A stretch of 64,000 bases of DNA from JAIBJN01 sp963811635 (GTDB lineage: Bacteria > Actinomycetota > Thermoleophilia > Gaiellales > Gaiellaceae). The translations under genes were made by a program, and so were the position numbers. The stretch covers positions 44,822 through 108,821 of the forward strand of contig CAWESB010000019.1 in assembly GCA_963811635.1 (NCBI GenBank). The letters run 5' to 3'. Below, piece by piece: positions 8,038 to 16,548 of the stretch; position 1 is the stretch's first letter; each line of letters opens with the position of its first letter. The notes below the pieces were generated by a model. The model did no database searches. It was not told where the DNA came from and saw only the letters and a program-made list of their open reading frames with translations.

Positions 8038-9102
8038 CTAGGGCCGCCGGAGGAACGACGGCACCTCGAGTACGCCCGAGGGGACGTCGAAGCCCTCGCC
8101 GGTCTGCTCGCGGTCCTCGATCACGTCGCCCCGCTCACGCGGCTCGCGCCGGTACGCCTTGTCGAACCCGGTCGCAATCACCGTCACGCGCACCCGGCCC
8201 TCCATCGCATCGTCGATGACCGCGCCGAAGATGACGTTCGCGTTGAGGTCGGACGCACCCGTGACCACCTCGGCCGCCTCGTTCACCTCGAAGAGCCCGA
8301 CGTCCGGGCCGCCCGTGATGTTGAGGAGGACGCCGGTCGCGCCGGCCACCGAAGCCTCGAGGAGCGGCGACGAGACGGCCGCGCGAGCCGCCTCGGCCGC
8401 GCGGTTCTCGCCCTCGGCCTCACCGATGCCCATGAGGGCGGAGCCGGCGTCGGTCATGATCGTGCGCACGTCGGCGAAGTCGAGGTTGACCAGGCCGGGA
8501 ATCGTGATCAGGTCGGTGATCCCCTGCACGCCCTGGCGGAGTACCTCATCGGCCATGCGGAACGCGTCGACGACCGAGGTCTGCTTCTCGACGACCTGGA
8601 GAAGCCGGTCGTTCGGGATGATGATCAGGGTGTCGACGTGGTCGCGGAGCTTGCCGATGCCGGCCTGGGCCTGCTCGGAGCGCCGGCCGCCCTCGAAGCT
8701 GAACGGGCGCGTGACAACGCCGACCGTGAGCGCGCCGATCTCGCGCGCGATCTCGGCGATGACCGGAGCCGAGCCAGTGCCCGTGCCTCCACCCTCGCCC
8801 GCGGTGACGAAGACCATGTCGGCGCCCTTGAGCGCCTCCTTCAGCTCGTCCCGCGTCTCCATCGCCGCCTCGTAGCCCTTCTGCGGATCGGCGCCCGCGC
8901 CGAGCCCGCGCGTCGCGGCCGCGCCGATGTGGATCTTCTGGTCGGCCTCGACCATGAGGAGGGCCTGCGCGTCGGTGTTGACGGCGATGAACTCACACCC
9001 GCGGAGGCCGGCCTCGACCATCCTGTTGACCGCGTTGGAGCCGCCGCCGCCGGCGCCGACCACCTTGATCACGGCCAGATAATTGCCCGATTGATCTCTC
9101 AC
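8038..9102 (-). CDS. ftsZ: cell division protein FtsZ
   Basis: A 354-residue tubulin-like GTPase that forms the Z-ring. The GTP-binding motifs VVGAGGGGSNAVNRM, the tubulin signature GGGTGTGSAPVIA and the T7-loop segment NLDFADVRTIM are present. The C-terminal peptide VPSFLRRP is the conserved tail that binds membrane tethers. I chose GTG at 9102: it is preceded by GGGAGAGG with about 6 nt spacing and gives the normal short N-terminus. A strong promoter lies at 9157-9185 within the ftsQ-ftsZ gap. ftsA is absent, so tethering is probably through SepF (inference). Confidence 0.97.
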   Translation of the reverse strand: MRDQSGNYLAVIKVVGAGGGGSNAVNRMVEAGLRGCEFIAVNTDAQALLMVEADQKIHIGAAATRGLGAGADPQKGYEAAMETRDELKEALKGADMVFVTAGEGGGTGTGSAPVIAEIAREIGALTVGVVTRPFSFEGGRRSEQAQAGIGKLRDHVDTLIIIPNDRLLQVVEKQTSVVDAFRMADEVLRQGVQGITDLITIPGLVNLDFADVRTIMTDAGSALMGIGEAEGENRAAEAARAAVSSPLLEASVAGATGVLLNITGGPDVGLFEVNEAAEVVTGASDLNANVIFGAVIDDAMEGRVRVTVIATGFDKAYRREPRERGDVIEDREQTGEGFDVPSGVLEVPSFLRRP

Positions 9103-9156
9103 GTTGATCCTCTCCCTGACACGCCGAGCTTGAAGCTCAGCTTGAGCGTCCGGCTG

Positions 9157-9185
9157 AGGGTACGTCCACGCCTTCGGGATGTCAA
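9157..9185 (-). promoter_or_regulatory. promoter of ftsZ
   Basis: On the minus strand, TTGACA at 9185-9180 is separated by exactly 17 bp from TACCCT at 9162-9157. The spacing is optimal and the -35 is the consensus hexamer. The pair lies 55 nt upstream of the ftsZ start in the only sizeable gap (115 nt) between ftsQ and ftsZ. It would let ftsZ be transcribed separately from the mraZ operator. Confidence 0.65.
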
Positions 9186-9217
9186 ATGCGTATTTGCAGC
9201 GATATTGCGAGTTAACC

Positions 9218-10036
9218 CTAACCCTCAAGTTGAGAGTCTAGGCTTGTACCGCCTACGGCTCGCTCGGGCACCGAGACGTCGAGGTAGGCGAGCTCCGCCG
9301 CCTCCTCCGCGCTCATCCCCGCGAGGACGCGGGCCGCGACCGCAAGCTTGAGCGCCATCGAGCCGGTGTCACCGAGGCGGATTTCCATGCCCTCGTCGAG
9401 GACGAGCGTCACCGTCCCGTCGCCCGCCCGTGCAGAACGGATCCGCCCGGGGAAGCGCTCGGGAAGCCTCCGCAGCGCCTCGAGCGCCGCGCGGACGTCG
9501 TCGTCCTGGATCTCGCGGCCTGGTGCGAAGCTCTCCTCTGAGCCGGCCCAGATGATCGTCCGCTGCTCGGGCGTGCCCGTGTCGACCGCGCCGATCACGC
9601 GGCCGCGGTCGGAGACGAGCCAGGCGTCTGCCCCGCTCCGCAGTACGGCGAGCGGCCGTTCCTGGACGACGGCGATCCGCAACGTGTGCGGGAAGGCACG
9701 ATCCACGCTGAACGAGCGCACCGTCGGAATCGCCTCGAGCCGACGGCGGAGCTCATCCTGGTCGAGCGCGACCAGGCTGTCGCCCAGCTGCGGCGCTGCC
9801 GCCTGACGCACCGCCTCGCGCACCCCCGGACGGCCCCCCGTCACCTCCAGCTCCTCGAGCGCGAAGAGCGAGGTGAACCGCGCAGCCGCGTAGACGAGCA
9901 CGAGCAGCGCCGCCGCCAGGACGGCGACGGCCAGCAGCCGGACGACCGGTGCGCGCAGGCGGCCGAGCCCGTTCGCGGGCACGAGAGCGAGATGCGGTCG
10001 GGAAACCACGGGACCGTGTTCGCCGTGGGCGGGCAC
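9218..10036 (-). CDS. ftsQ: cell division protein FtsQ
   Basis: A 272-residue single-pass membrane protein of the divisome. A short cytoplasmic segment is followed by one transmembrane helix (about residues 28-50). Next come a POTRA domain (LEELEVTGGRPGVREAVRQ) and the extracytoplasmic FtsQ domain (FSVDRAFPHTLRIAVVQERP). It links FtsW/FtsI to the Z-ring through FtsL-type partners. The start is GTG at 10036, 19 nt after the murB stop. Position between murB and ftsZ is canonical. Confidence 0.93.
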   Translation of the reverse strand: MPAHGEHGPVVSRPHLALVPANGLGRLRAPVVRLLAVAVLAAALLVLVYAAARFTSLFALEELEVTGGRPGVREAVRQAAAPQLGDSLVALDQDELRRRLEAIPTVRSFSVDRAFPHTLRIAVVQERPLAVLRSGADAWLVSDRGRVIGAVDTGTPEQRTIIWAGSEESFAPGREIQDDDVRAALEALRRLPERFPGRIRSARAGDGTVTLVLDEGMEIRLGDTGSMALKLAVAARVLAGMSAEEAAELAYLDVSVPERAVGGTSLDSQLEG

Positions 10037-10055
10037 GGTCCTACCCCGGGTCGCG

Positions 10056-10934
10056 CTAGCCGTCGAGCGGCGGTACCTCGAGCGCGCCGAGCAGTTGCAC
10101 CTCCGGGTGGAGGGTGACGCCGTACTGCTCGCGAGCGCGGCGCCGCGCCTCGGCGATGAGCTCGATCGCGTCCGCCGAGCGGGCCTCGCCGGCGTTCTCG
10201 ATGAAGTTGGCGTGCTTCGGCGAGATTTGCGCGCCCCCGATCCGAAAGCCGCGCAGGCCGCAGGCCTCGAGCATCCGCCCGGCGGTCAGCTCGTGCTCGG
10301 GGTTCTTGAACACGCTTCCGAACGTCCGCTTGTTTGTGGGCTGGGCGGCCTTCCGCCGAGCCTGCATGTCCGCGACCGTCGCCTTGATCTCGGCCACCGG
10401 CCTCGGCTCCAGGCCGAACACGGCGGAGGCGACCACCTGCCCGTAGCGCAGGCCGGAGGCCCGGTAGCGGAGCCCGAGCTCTTCGGGAGTCATCCACGAG
10501 GCGCCGTCGGCGTCCGCGACGAGAGCGCGGATGAGGACTCCCGACGTGTCGCCTCCGTAGGCGCCCGCGTTCATCCAGACCGCCCCGCCGACAGTGCCGG
10601 GTATCGCGCAGACGAACTCCATCCCGCCCAGCTCGGCGGCTCGGGCGCGGTGGAGGCAGACGGCGAGGGGAGCGCCTCCGCCAGCTGCGAGCGTTCCTTC
10701 GCCGGCCTCGGCGGCGGCCAGGGATCCCGCGAGCTTGAGGACGACCCCAGGGAACCCTTCGTCCGCGACGAGCAGGTTCGAGCCGAGCCCGACGACGGCG
10801 ACAGGGAGGCCGTTGTCCCGCGCCCAGACAAGCCGCTCCACGACCGCGTCGGCGGTCTCGGGCTGGTCGAACCACCGGGCGGGCCCTCCGGTTCCGAGCG
10901 TCGTGTAGCGGGCGAGCGAAACCTGCTCGTTCAC
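10056..10934 (-). CDS. murB: UDP-N-acetylenolpyruvoylglucosamine reductase
   Basis: A 292-residue FAD enzyme that reduces UDP-GlcNAc-enolpyruvate to UDP-MurNAc with NADPH. The FAD-binding segments TTLGTGGPARW and VVGLGSNLLVADEGFPGVV are seen. The core IPGTVGGAVWMNAGAYG and the catalytic-region QPTNKRTFGSVFKNP are also seen. The pattern fits type-I/short MurB. The GTG start overlaps the murC stop by 4 nt (GTGA). Confidence 0.95.
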   Translation of the reverse strand: MNEQVSLARYTTLGTGGPARWFDQPETADAVVERLVWARDNGLPVAVVGLGSNLLVADEGFPGVVLKLAGSLAAAEAGEGTLAAGGGAPLAVCLHRARAAELGGMEFVCAIPGTVGGAVWMNAGAYGGDTSGVLIRALVADADGASWMTPEELGLRYRASGLRYGQVVASAVFGLEPRPVAEIKATVADMQARRKAAQPTNKRTFGSVFKNPEHELTAGRMLEACGLRGFRIGGAQISPKHANFIENAGEARSADAIELIAEARRRAREQYGVTLHPEVQLLGALEVPPLDG

Positions 10935-12136
10935 GCCCCGAGGGCCTCCCGGATGAGCGGGAGTGTCGAGTCGACGTTCCCGGCCCCGGCCGTGAGCAGG
11001 GCGCCCCCGGGCCGGGCGAAGGATGCCGCCAGCCTGGCGGCATCCGGCAGGGACGGCGCCCAGCCGATCGGCATCCCCGGCCGCACGTCGGCAAGGCGGT
11101 CGACGACGACCTTGCCCGTGATCCCGGGTAGCGGCTCCTCCCGCGCGGCGTAGATCTCGGTGACGACGGCGGCATCGGCGGCGGCGAGGGCCTCGCCGAG
11201 CTCCGCGCCGAGGTGGAGCGTCCGCGAGTAGAGATGCGGCTGGAAGAGAACGACGAGCCTCGCCCCGTCGGCGAGGACGCCCCGCGCGGCCGCGATTGCC
11301 GCCGCGAGCTCGGCCGGATGGTGCGCGTAGTCGTCCACCAGCCGGACGCCGCCAGCCTCGCCGTGCTCCTCGAGCCGCCGGCCGGCGCCGCGGAAGCCGG
11401 GGAGCACCTTCGCGGCCGCTTCCCGGTCGAAGCCGGCGAGCTCCAGGGCCGCCAGGGCGCAGGCAGCGTTCAGCCGGTTGTGCTCACCCGGGACCGACAG
11501 CTCGAGGTCGACCGGGTCGAGATCACGCCCCCAGACCACCCGCCCGGCCCCGAGGCCCGAGGCCCAGCGCTCGAAGCGTTCCTCGAGCTCGGCGGTGGAG
11601 GCGAACGTCGCGTGGTGGTCGAGCTCGACGTTCGTGACCACCCCGACCTCGGCGGACAGCTCGAACACCGTGCCGTCGGACTCGTCACCCTCGACCACGA
11701 GCCACCCGGTGCCGGCGCGGGCGTTGCCGCCGAGCTGGGGGACCTCCCCGCCGATCAGGAACGAGGGGTCGTCGCCGAGGCCGTCGAGGCAGTACGCGAT
11801 CATCGCCGCGGTCGTCGTCTTGCCGTGCGCGCCCGAGACGACGATCGAGCGGCGGAGCGCCACGAGCTCGGCGAGCAGCTCCGCTCGGCTTCGGCCGGGG
11901 ACCCGCCCGGCGTACGCCGTCGAGACATAGGCCTCCGCATCCGCGGGGGGCGCGGGCGGCTCGTCCGAGACGGTGACGGGGATCCCGGCCTCGCGCACGT
12001 GCGCCAGGTAGGGCGTCTCGTTCCGATCCCAGCCCGACACCTCGGCGCCCCAGGCCTTCGCCACGACCGCGTAGGCCGAGAAGCCCGCGCCGCCGATCCC
12101 GGCGAGCCAGAGCCTGCGGCCCTCAAGCTCGGGCAA
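10931..12136 (-). CDS. murC: UDP-N-acetylmuramate--L-alanine ligase
   Basis: A 401-residue Mur ligase adding L-Ala to UDP-MurNAc. Seen are the Rossmann start LAGIGGAGFSAYA, the P-loop SGAHGKTTTAAM, ESDGTVFELS, the VPGEHNRLNA hinge and VDDYAHHPAEL. It is shorter than the usual 450-490 residues, mainly through tighter linkers, but all domains are represented. I use a TTG start at 12136, with GAGGAG 10 nt upstream, overlapping murG by 14 nt. It follows murG and precedes murB as in other dcw clusters. Confidence 0.93.
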   Translation of the reverse strand: MPELEGRRLWLAGIGGAGFSAYAVVAKAWGAEVSGWDRNETPYLAHVREAGIPVTVSDEPPAPPADAEAYVSTAYAGRVPGRSRAELLAELVALRRSIVVSGAHGKTTTAAMIAYCLDGLGDDPSFLIGGEVPQLGGNARAGTGWLVVEGDESDGTVFELSAEVGVVTNVELDHHATFASTAELEERFERWASGLGAGRVVWGRDLDPVDLELSVPGEHNRLNAACALAALELAGFDREAAAKVLPGFRGAGRRLEEHGEAGGVRLVDDYAHHPAELAAAIAAARGVLADGARLVVLFQPHLYSRTLHLGAELGEALAAADAAVVTEIYAAREEPLPGITGKVVVDRLADVRPGMPIGWAPSLPDAARLAASFARPGGALLTAGAGNVDSTLPLIREALGA

Positions 12137-13190
12137 GCGCGATCAGCTCCTCGGCGACGACGTCCGCGGCGTCCGGCTTCGCCAGCGCGAGCATCGCCTC
12201 GCCCATGCGCGCGAGCCGCTCGGGATCCGAGAGCAGCCCGCCCACCTGCCGGCGGAGGTCGAGAGCCTCCTCGGGGACGACGACCGCGCCGCCTCCCCGC
12301 TCGAAGTAGCGCGCGTTCTTCACCTGGTGGTCGGCAGTGGCGTGCGGGTAGGGGACGAGCAGCGCCGGCTTGCCCGCCGCCGCGACCTCCCACACCGACC
12401 CTCCGGCCCGCGCGACGACCAGGTCGGCAGCGGCGAGCGCCGCCCCGAACGCGTCCGTGAAGGCGAGGAGCCGGTAGTCGTCGCGGCGGGGCCGCCGATC
12501 GAGCTCCACGAAGTCTCGCTCACCGGAGAGATGAAGGACGGCCGGTCCCTCGTCGGCGAAGGCGGCGTAGGCGGCCTCGTTGAGGTGCCGGGCGCCCTGG
12601 CTGCCGCCGAAGACGAGGACGACCGGCCCGTCCGGCGGAAGGCCGAAGGCGGCGCGCGCCTCGGCGCGCTCCGGAGGGCGGGAGCGCGCGGGGATCGGCC
12701 GGCCGACGACGCGATACTTCGGCCCCTCGAGGCCCTCGAGCGGAAAGGCGCAGAAGACGAGCTTCGCGAACGGAGCCGCCAGCTTGTTGGCGAGCCCGAG
12801 GTGGGCGTCGGCCTCGGTCAGGGCGGCGGGGATCCGGAGGACGGAGGCGGCGAGCACCATCGGCCCGCCGACGTACCCGCCCGCCCCGAGGACGGCGTCG
12901 GGGCGCCGCCGGCGCAGGATTCGCACGCAGGCCGCGGGCGCGATCGCGTCGCGCGCCAAAGCGCCGAGGAGCCTCGGGCTGAGGGAACGCGGCAGTCCCT
13001 CGACCTGGAACGCGTCGAAGTCGAGGCCCGCGCCGAGCGCGAGCCGCTCCTCGACGGAGTCAGGCCGACCGGCGAGCGTGACGGACGCGCCGCGGCTCTG
13101 CAGCGACTCTGCGACCGCGAGCGCCGGCAGCACGTGACCGGCCGTCCCGCCGGCGGCGATCAGGTATGTCAGAGCTGGAAGCGGCGGCAT
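12123..13190 (-). CDS. murG: UDP-GlcNAc: undecaprenyl-PP-MurNAc-pentapeptide GlcNAc transferase
   Basis: A 355-residue GT28 glycosyltransferase that makes lipid II from lipid I at the inner face of the membrane. The N-terminal glycine loop IAAGGTAGHVLPALAVAESL, the second loop LGAGGYVGGPMVLAA and the UDP-GlcNAc-binding GGSQGARHLNEA and ARAGGSVWEVAAAGKPALLV are intact. ATG at 13190 places the glycine loop about 11 residues in, as normal. The first 131 nt overlap the 3' end of ftsW in another frame, which is unusually long. Confidence 0.95.
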   Translation of the reverse strand: MPPLPALTYLIAAGGTAGHVLPALAVAESLQSRGASVTLAGRPDSVEERLALGAGLDFDAFQVEGLPRSLSPRLLGALARDAIAPAACVRILRRRRPDAVLGAGGYVGGPMVLAASVLRIPAALTEADAHLGLANKLAAPFAKLVFCAFPLEGLEGPKYRVVGRPIPARSRPPERAEARAAFGLPPDGPVVLVFGGSQGARHLNEAAYAAFADEGPAVLHLSGERDFVELDRRPRRDDYRLLAFTDAFGAALAAADLVVARAGGSVWEVAAAGKPALLVPYPHATADHQVKNARYFERGGGAVVVPEEALDLRRQVGGLLSDPERLARMGEAMLALAKPDAADVVAEELIALARA

Positions 13191-14277
13191 GGTTGACGGC
13201 GATGTTAAGGAGGATCCCGACGGAGGCGAGCATGACGGTGAGGCTGGAGCCGCCGTAGGACACGAATGGGAGCGGGATGCCGGTCAGCGGGGCGAGCCCC
13301 ATGACGGCGCTCACGTTGACGGCCGCCTGCCCGCAGATGAGGGCCGTGATGCCCGCGGCGAGCAGCTTCCCGAACGGATCCCGGCACGCGAGGGCCACGT
13401 TGAAGCCCGCGTAGCCGAAGACGACGAAGGCGGCCAGGACGGCGAGCGCGCCGACCAATCCGAGCTCCTCGCCGATGATCGCGAAGATCATGTCGGTCGA
13501 GGCTTCCGGCAGGTAGTAGACCTTCTGCACGCTCTCGCCCAAACCCACGCCGAAGAAGCCGCCGGAGCCGAGTGCGATCATCGCCTGCACGCTCTGGAAG
13601 CCGGCCCCCTGCGGGTCCTGCCAGGGGTCGAGGAAGCTGAGGATGCGTTCGCGGCGGTACGGCTCGAGCCAGATGGCGGCGAGGACGAGCGAGAAGGCGA
13701 TCGCGCCCGCGCCGGCCAGCGTCGAGAAGCGCGTGCCGACGACGATGAGGACCGCGGCGAGCATGATCGAGACGGAGATGGCCGTCCCCAGGTCCGGCTC
13801 GATCAAGACGAGCGCGACAGCGGCGCCGAACACGATCCCGATCGGGCGGATGAGCTCACCGAGCGTGCGCGGCGCCGGCGAGCGCGAGAGGTACGCCGCG
13901 ACCCAGAGCGCCAGCGCGAGCTTCGCGAGCTCCGAGGGCTGGATGGTCGCCGGGCCGATGGTGAGCCAGCGCTTGGCTCCGTTCACAGGCGTGCCGACGA
14001 CGAGCACGGCGACGAGCAGGACGAAGCTCGCGAGCAGGAGCGGGGGAACGAGGTAGCGCAGGCGGCGGTAGTCCGTCCTGGAGAAGGCGACGAGCGCGAC
14101 GATGCCGAGCAGCGCGTAGACGGCCTGGCGCTTGAGGTAGTAGGCGGGATCGTCCGCGGCGAGCGCGGCCCGTGCCGAGCTTGCGCTGTAGACCATGACG
14201 AGGCCGAACGCGACGAGGCCGAGCGTCACGACGACGAGCAGGTGGTACTCGAAGCCGCCGCCGGATGGCCGCTTCAC
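13060..14277 (-). CDS. ftsW: lipid II polymerase FtsW (SEDS family)
   Basis: A 405-residue SEDS peptidoglycan glycosyltransferase with about ten membrane segments. Characteristic stretches are VMVYSASSA, NGAKRWLTIGPATIQPSELA, LIEPDLGTAI and GLAPLTGIPLPFVSYGGSS. After the last membrane helix (ILLNIAVNHAAAS) the frame continues for about 40 Arg-rich residues, because the stop lies 131 nt inside murG. The tail looks like read-through into murG coding sequence rather than a conserved domain. The GTG start overlaps the murD stop (GTGA). Confidence 0.94.
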   Translation of the reverse strand: MKRPSGGGFEYHLLVVVTLGLVAFGLVMVYSASSARAALAADDPAYYLKRQAVYALLGIVALVAFSRTDYRRLRYLVPPLLLASFVLLVAVLVVGTPVNGAKRWLTIGPATIQPSELAKLALALWVAAYLSRSPAPRTLGELIRPIGIVFGAAVALVLIEPDLGTAISVSIMLAAVLIVVGTRFSTLAGAGAIAFSLVLAAIWLEPYRRERILSFLDPWQDPQGAGFQSVQAMIALGSGGFFGVGLGESVQKVYYLPEASTDMIFAIIGEELGLVGALAVLAAFVVFGYAGFNVALACRDPFGKLLAAGITALICGQAAVNVSAVMGLAPLTGIPLPFVSYGGSSLTVMLASVGILLNIAVNHAAASSSDIPDRRRRDGRSRAAGARGRRVAAEPRRVRHARRSA

Positions 14278-15521
14278 AGCGCCTCCACGAGCTGGCGGAA
14301 GCGGGCGCCGCGCTCCTCGAAGCTCTCGAACTGGTCGTAGCTCGCGCAGGCGGGCGAGAGGAGGACGACGTCTCCCGGCTCGGCATCGGCTTGCGCGTCG
14401 GCGACCGCCTGTGCGAGGTCGCCGGAGTGGCGAAAGCGGACGCCTTGCCCGGCCAGCGCCTCTGCGATCTCGTCGGCCGACTCGCCGATCAGATAGGCGC
14501 AGGAGACGCCCGACTCGCGGGCGCGGGCGGCGAGACCCGCGAATGGAGTGCCCTTGCGCGAGCCGCCGAGGATAACCCGCAGGCCCGGCGGGTACGCGCT
14601 CAGCGCGCGCTCGGCCGCCTCGGGGTTGGTCGCCTTCGAGTCGTTCACCCACCGGACCCCGTCGAGCTCGCGAACGAGCTCGAGCCGGTGGGGGACGCCG
14701 GCAAAGCTCTGGAGCGCTGCGGCGATCGCGTCGTCCGGGATCCCGGCGGCGCGCGCAGCGGCCGCGGCAGCGGCGGCATTCTCCCGATTGTGCTCGCCGG
14801 GGATGCCCGGCTCCGCCGGCAAAGGGTCGTCAGCGGCGAACTCGACCCGGCGAGCGCGTCCCGGCACCAGGGGAAACCCGTGCGGGACGACGGCGACGTC
14901 GTCCGCCTCCTGGTTCTCGAAGATGCGGAGCTTCGCCGCCCGGTAGGCATCGAGGCTGCCGTGGCGGTCGAGGTGGTCGGGGGTGAGGTTGAGCAACACT
15001 GCGACACGGGGCCGGAGCTCGTCGATGTCCTCCAGCTGGAAGCTCGAGAGCTCGCAGACGATCCAGGCGTCGTCGGCGATGGCACCGTCGAGCCCGGTGA
15101 GCGGGCGGCCGACGTTCCCGGCGACCGCGACGGGCCGGTCGGCCGCGCGGAAGATCTCGCCCAGGAGCTCGCTCGTCGTCGTTTTCCCGTTCGTGCCGGT
15201 GACGCCGATCAGCGGGTTGGCCAGGAGCCGCGAGCCGAGCTCGATCTCGCTCCAGATCGTGACGCCGCGGTCCCGTGCGGCGGCCACGAGAGGCACCTCG
15301 CTCGGAACGCCGGGGCTCTTGATCAGCAGGTCCACGTCATCGACGAGCGCGGGGTCTTCCGCGCCCAGGACGACTTCGACACCGTGCTCCCGAAGCCTGC
15401 CGGTGTCGAGCTCCTCGTTCCGGTCGATCCCGACGACGCGGACGCCCCGCCGGGCGAGCGCGAGCGCCGCGGCCTCACCCGAGCGGGCGAGGCCGAGCAC
15501 CAGGGCCCGCTCAGGAAGCAA
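14274..15521 (-). CDS. murD: UDP-N-acetylmuramoylalanine--D-glutamate ligase
   Basis: A 415-residue Mur ligase adding D-Glu to UDP-MurNAc-L-Ala. It shows LGLARSGEAAALALARRG at the N-terminus, the P-loop GVTGTNGKTTTSELL, the LNLTPDHLDRHGS region, NDSKATNPEA and the C-terminal LSPACASYDQFESFEERG. The start is TTG at 15521, overlapping mraY by 11 nt. The ribosome-binding site is weak, so translation probably depends on coupling to mraY. Confidence 0.95.
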   Translation of the reverse strand: MLPERALVLGLARSGEAAALALARRGVRVVGIDRNEELDTGRLREHGVEVVLGAEDPALVDDVDLLIKSPGVPSEVPLVAAARDRGVTIWSEIELGSRLLANPLIGVTGTNGKTTTSELLGEIFRAADRPVAVAGNVGRPLTGLDGAIADDAWIVCELSSFQLEDIDELRPRVAVLLNLTPDHLDRHGSLDAYRAAKLRIFENQEADDVAVVPHGFPLVPGRARRVEFAADDPLPAEPGIPGEHNRENAAAAAAAARAAGIPDDAIAAALQSFAGVPHRLELVRELDGVRWVNDSKATNPEAAERALSAYPPGLRVILGGSRKGTPFAGLAARARESGVSCAYLIGESADEIAEALAGQGVRFRHSGDLAQAVADAQADAEPGDVVLLSPACASYDQFESFEERGARFRQLVEAL

Positions 15522-16533
15522 ACTCGGACGCGTAGCGGTAGTAGAGGACGAAGCCGCAGGCGCAGAGGATCGCGGTGATGATCCAGAAGCGAACCATGAT
15601 CCGCGTCTCCGACCAGGCCTTCATCTCGAAGTGGTGGTGCAGGGGCGCCATCAGGAGCACGCGCCGGCCGAACCGCTTGAAGCTGACGACCTGGACGATG
15701 ACGGAGAGCGCCTCGATCACGAAGATGCCGCCGATGAGGATGAGCAGCGACTCGGTCTTCGTCATGATCGCGAACGCGGCGAGCGCGCCCCCCAACCCCA
15801 TCGAGCCGGTGTCCCCCATGAAGACCTGCGCGGGGAAGGCGTTGTACCAGAGGAACCCGATCGAGGCGCCCACGAGGCTCGCGCCGAGGATCGCGAGGTC
15901 GAGATCGACCTGGTCGGCCGCGCCGACTGCGCGAATCGATGCGAGCGCGGCGACCAGGCTCATCGCCGTGTAGGTGAGGATCGCGATCGTCGTCGTCCCC
16001 GCGGCCAGGCCGTCGATGCCGTCGGTGAGGTTCACGCCGTTCGAGGCCCCGGCGATGATGAAGAAGAGCAGCACGTACCAGCCCCAGGACAGCGGCAGGT
16101 CGACGTCGAGCAGCGGCAGGTAGACGTCCGTCGTCAGCGGGGTATCCAGCCCGCGCGCCGCGACGACCGCGACGACCGCCGTGATCGCGCCGAGCCACAG
16201 GAGCTTCCAGCGGCCGGCGAGCCCGAGCGAGCGGCGGCGAGAGACCTTCGTCCAGTCGTCGACGAAGCCGATCGCGGCGCAGCCGAGCGTGACGAAGAAC
16301 GCCGTCACCGCCGGCACCGTCCGGCTCGAGAAGATCAGGAACGGAACGGCCATGGAGACCATGATCAGGAGACCGCCCATCGCCGGCGTCCCCTGCTTGA
16401 CGACGTGGCCCTTCGGGCCCTCCTCGCGGATCTGCTGGCCGAACTCGTTCTTGCGCAGGAAGTCGATGAACTTGGGCCCGGAGAGAATAGAGATCACCAT
16501 CGCCAGGACACCCGCGAGCAAGACTTCGACCAT
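15511..16533 (-). CDS. mraY: phospho-N-acetylmuramoyl-pentapeptide-transferase
   Basis: A 340-residue polytopic membrane enzyme that makes lipid I from UDP-MurNAc-pentapeptide and undecaprenyl phosphate. Motifs include GPKGHVVKQGTPAMGGLLI, the Asp-rich GFVDDWTK, GASNGVNLTDGIDGLAAG, FMGDTGSMGLGG and MAPLHHHFEMKAWSET. About ten hydrophobic segments are present. The start is ATG at 16533, 15 nt after the murF stop. Confidence 0.96.
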   Translation of the reverse strand: MVEVLLAGVLAMVISILSGPKFIDFLRKNEFGQQIREEGPKGHVVKQGTPAMGGLLIMVSMAVPFLIFSSRTVPAVTAFFVTLGCAAIGFVDDWTKVSRRRSLGLAGRWKLLWLGAITAVVAVVAARGLDTPLTTDVYLPLLDVDLPLSWGWYVLLFFIIAGASNGVNLTDGIDGLAAGTTTIAILTYTAMSLVAALASIRAVGAADQVDLDLAILGASLVGASIGFLWYNAFPAQVFMGDTGSMGLGGALAAFAIMTKTESLLILIGGIFVIEALSVIVQVVSFKRFGRRVLLMAPLHHHFEMKAWSETRIMVRFWIITAILCACGFVLYYRYASEFAS

Positions 16534-16548
16534 AGACGGGACCTAACC

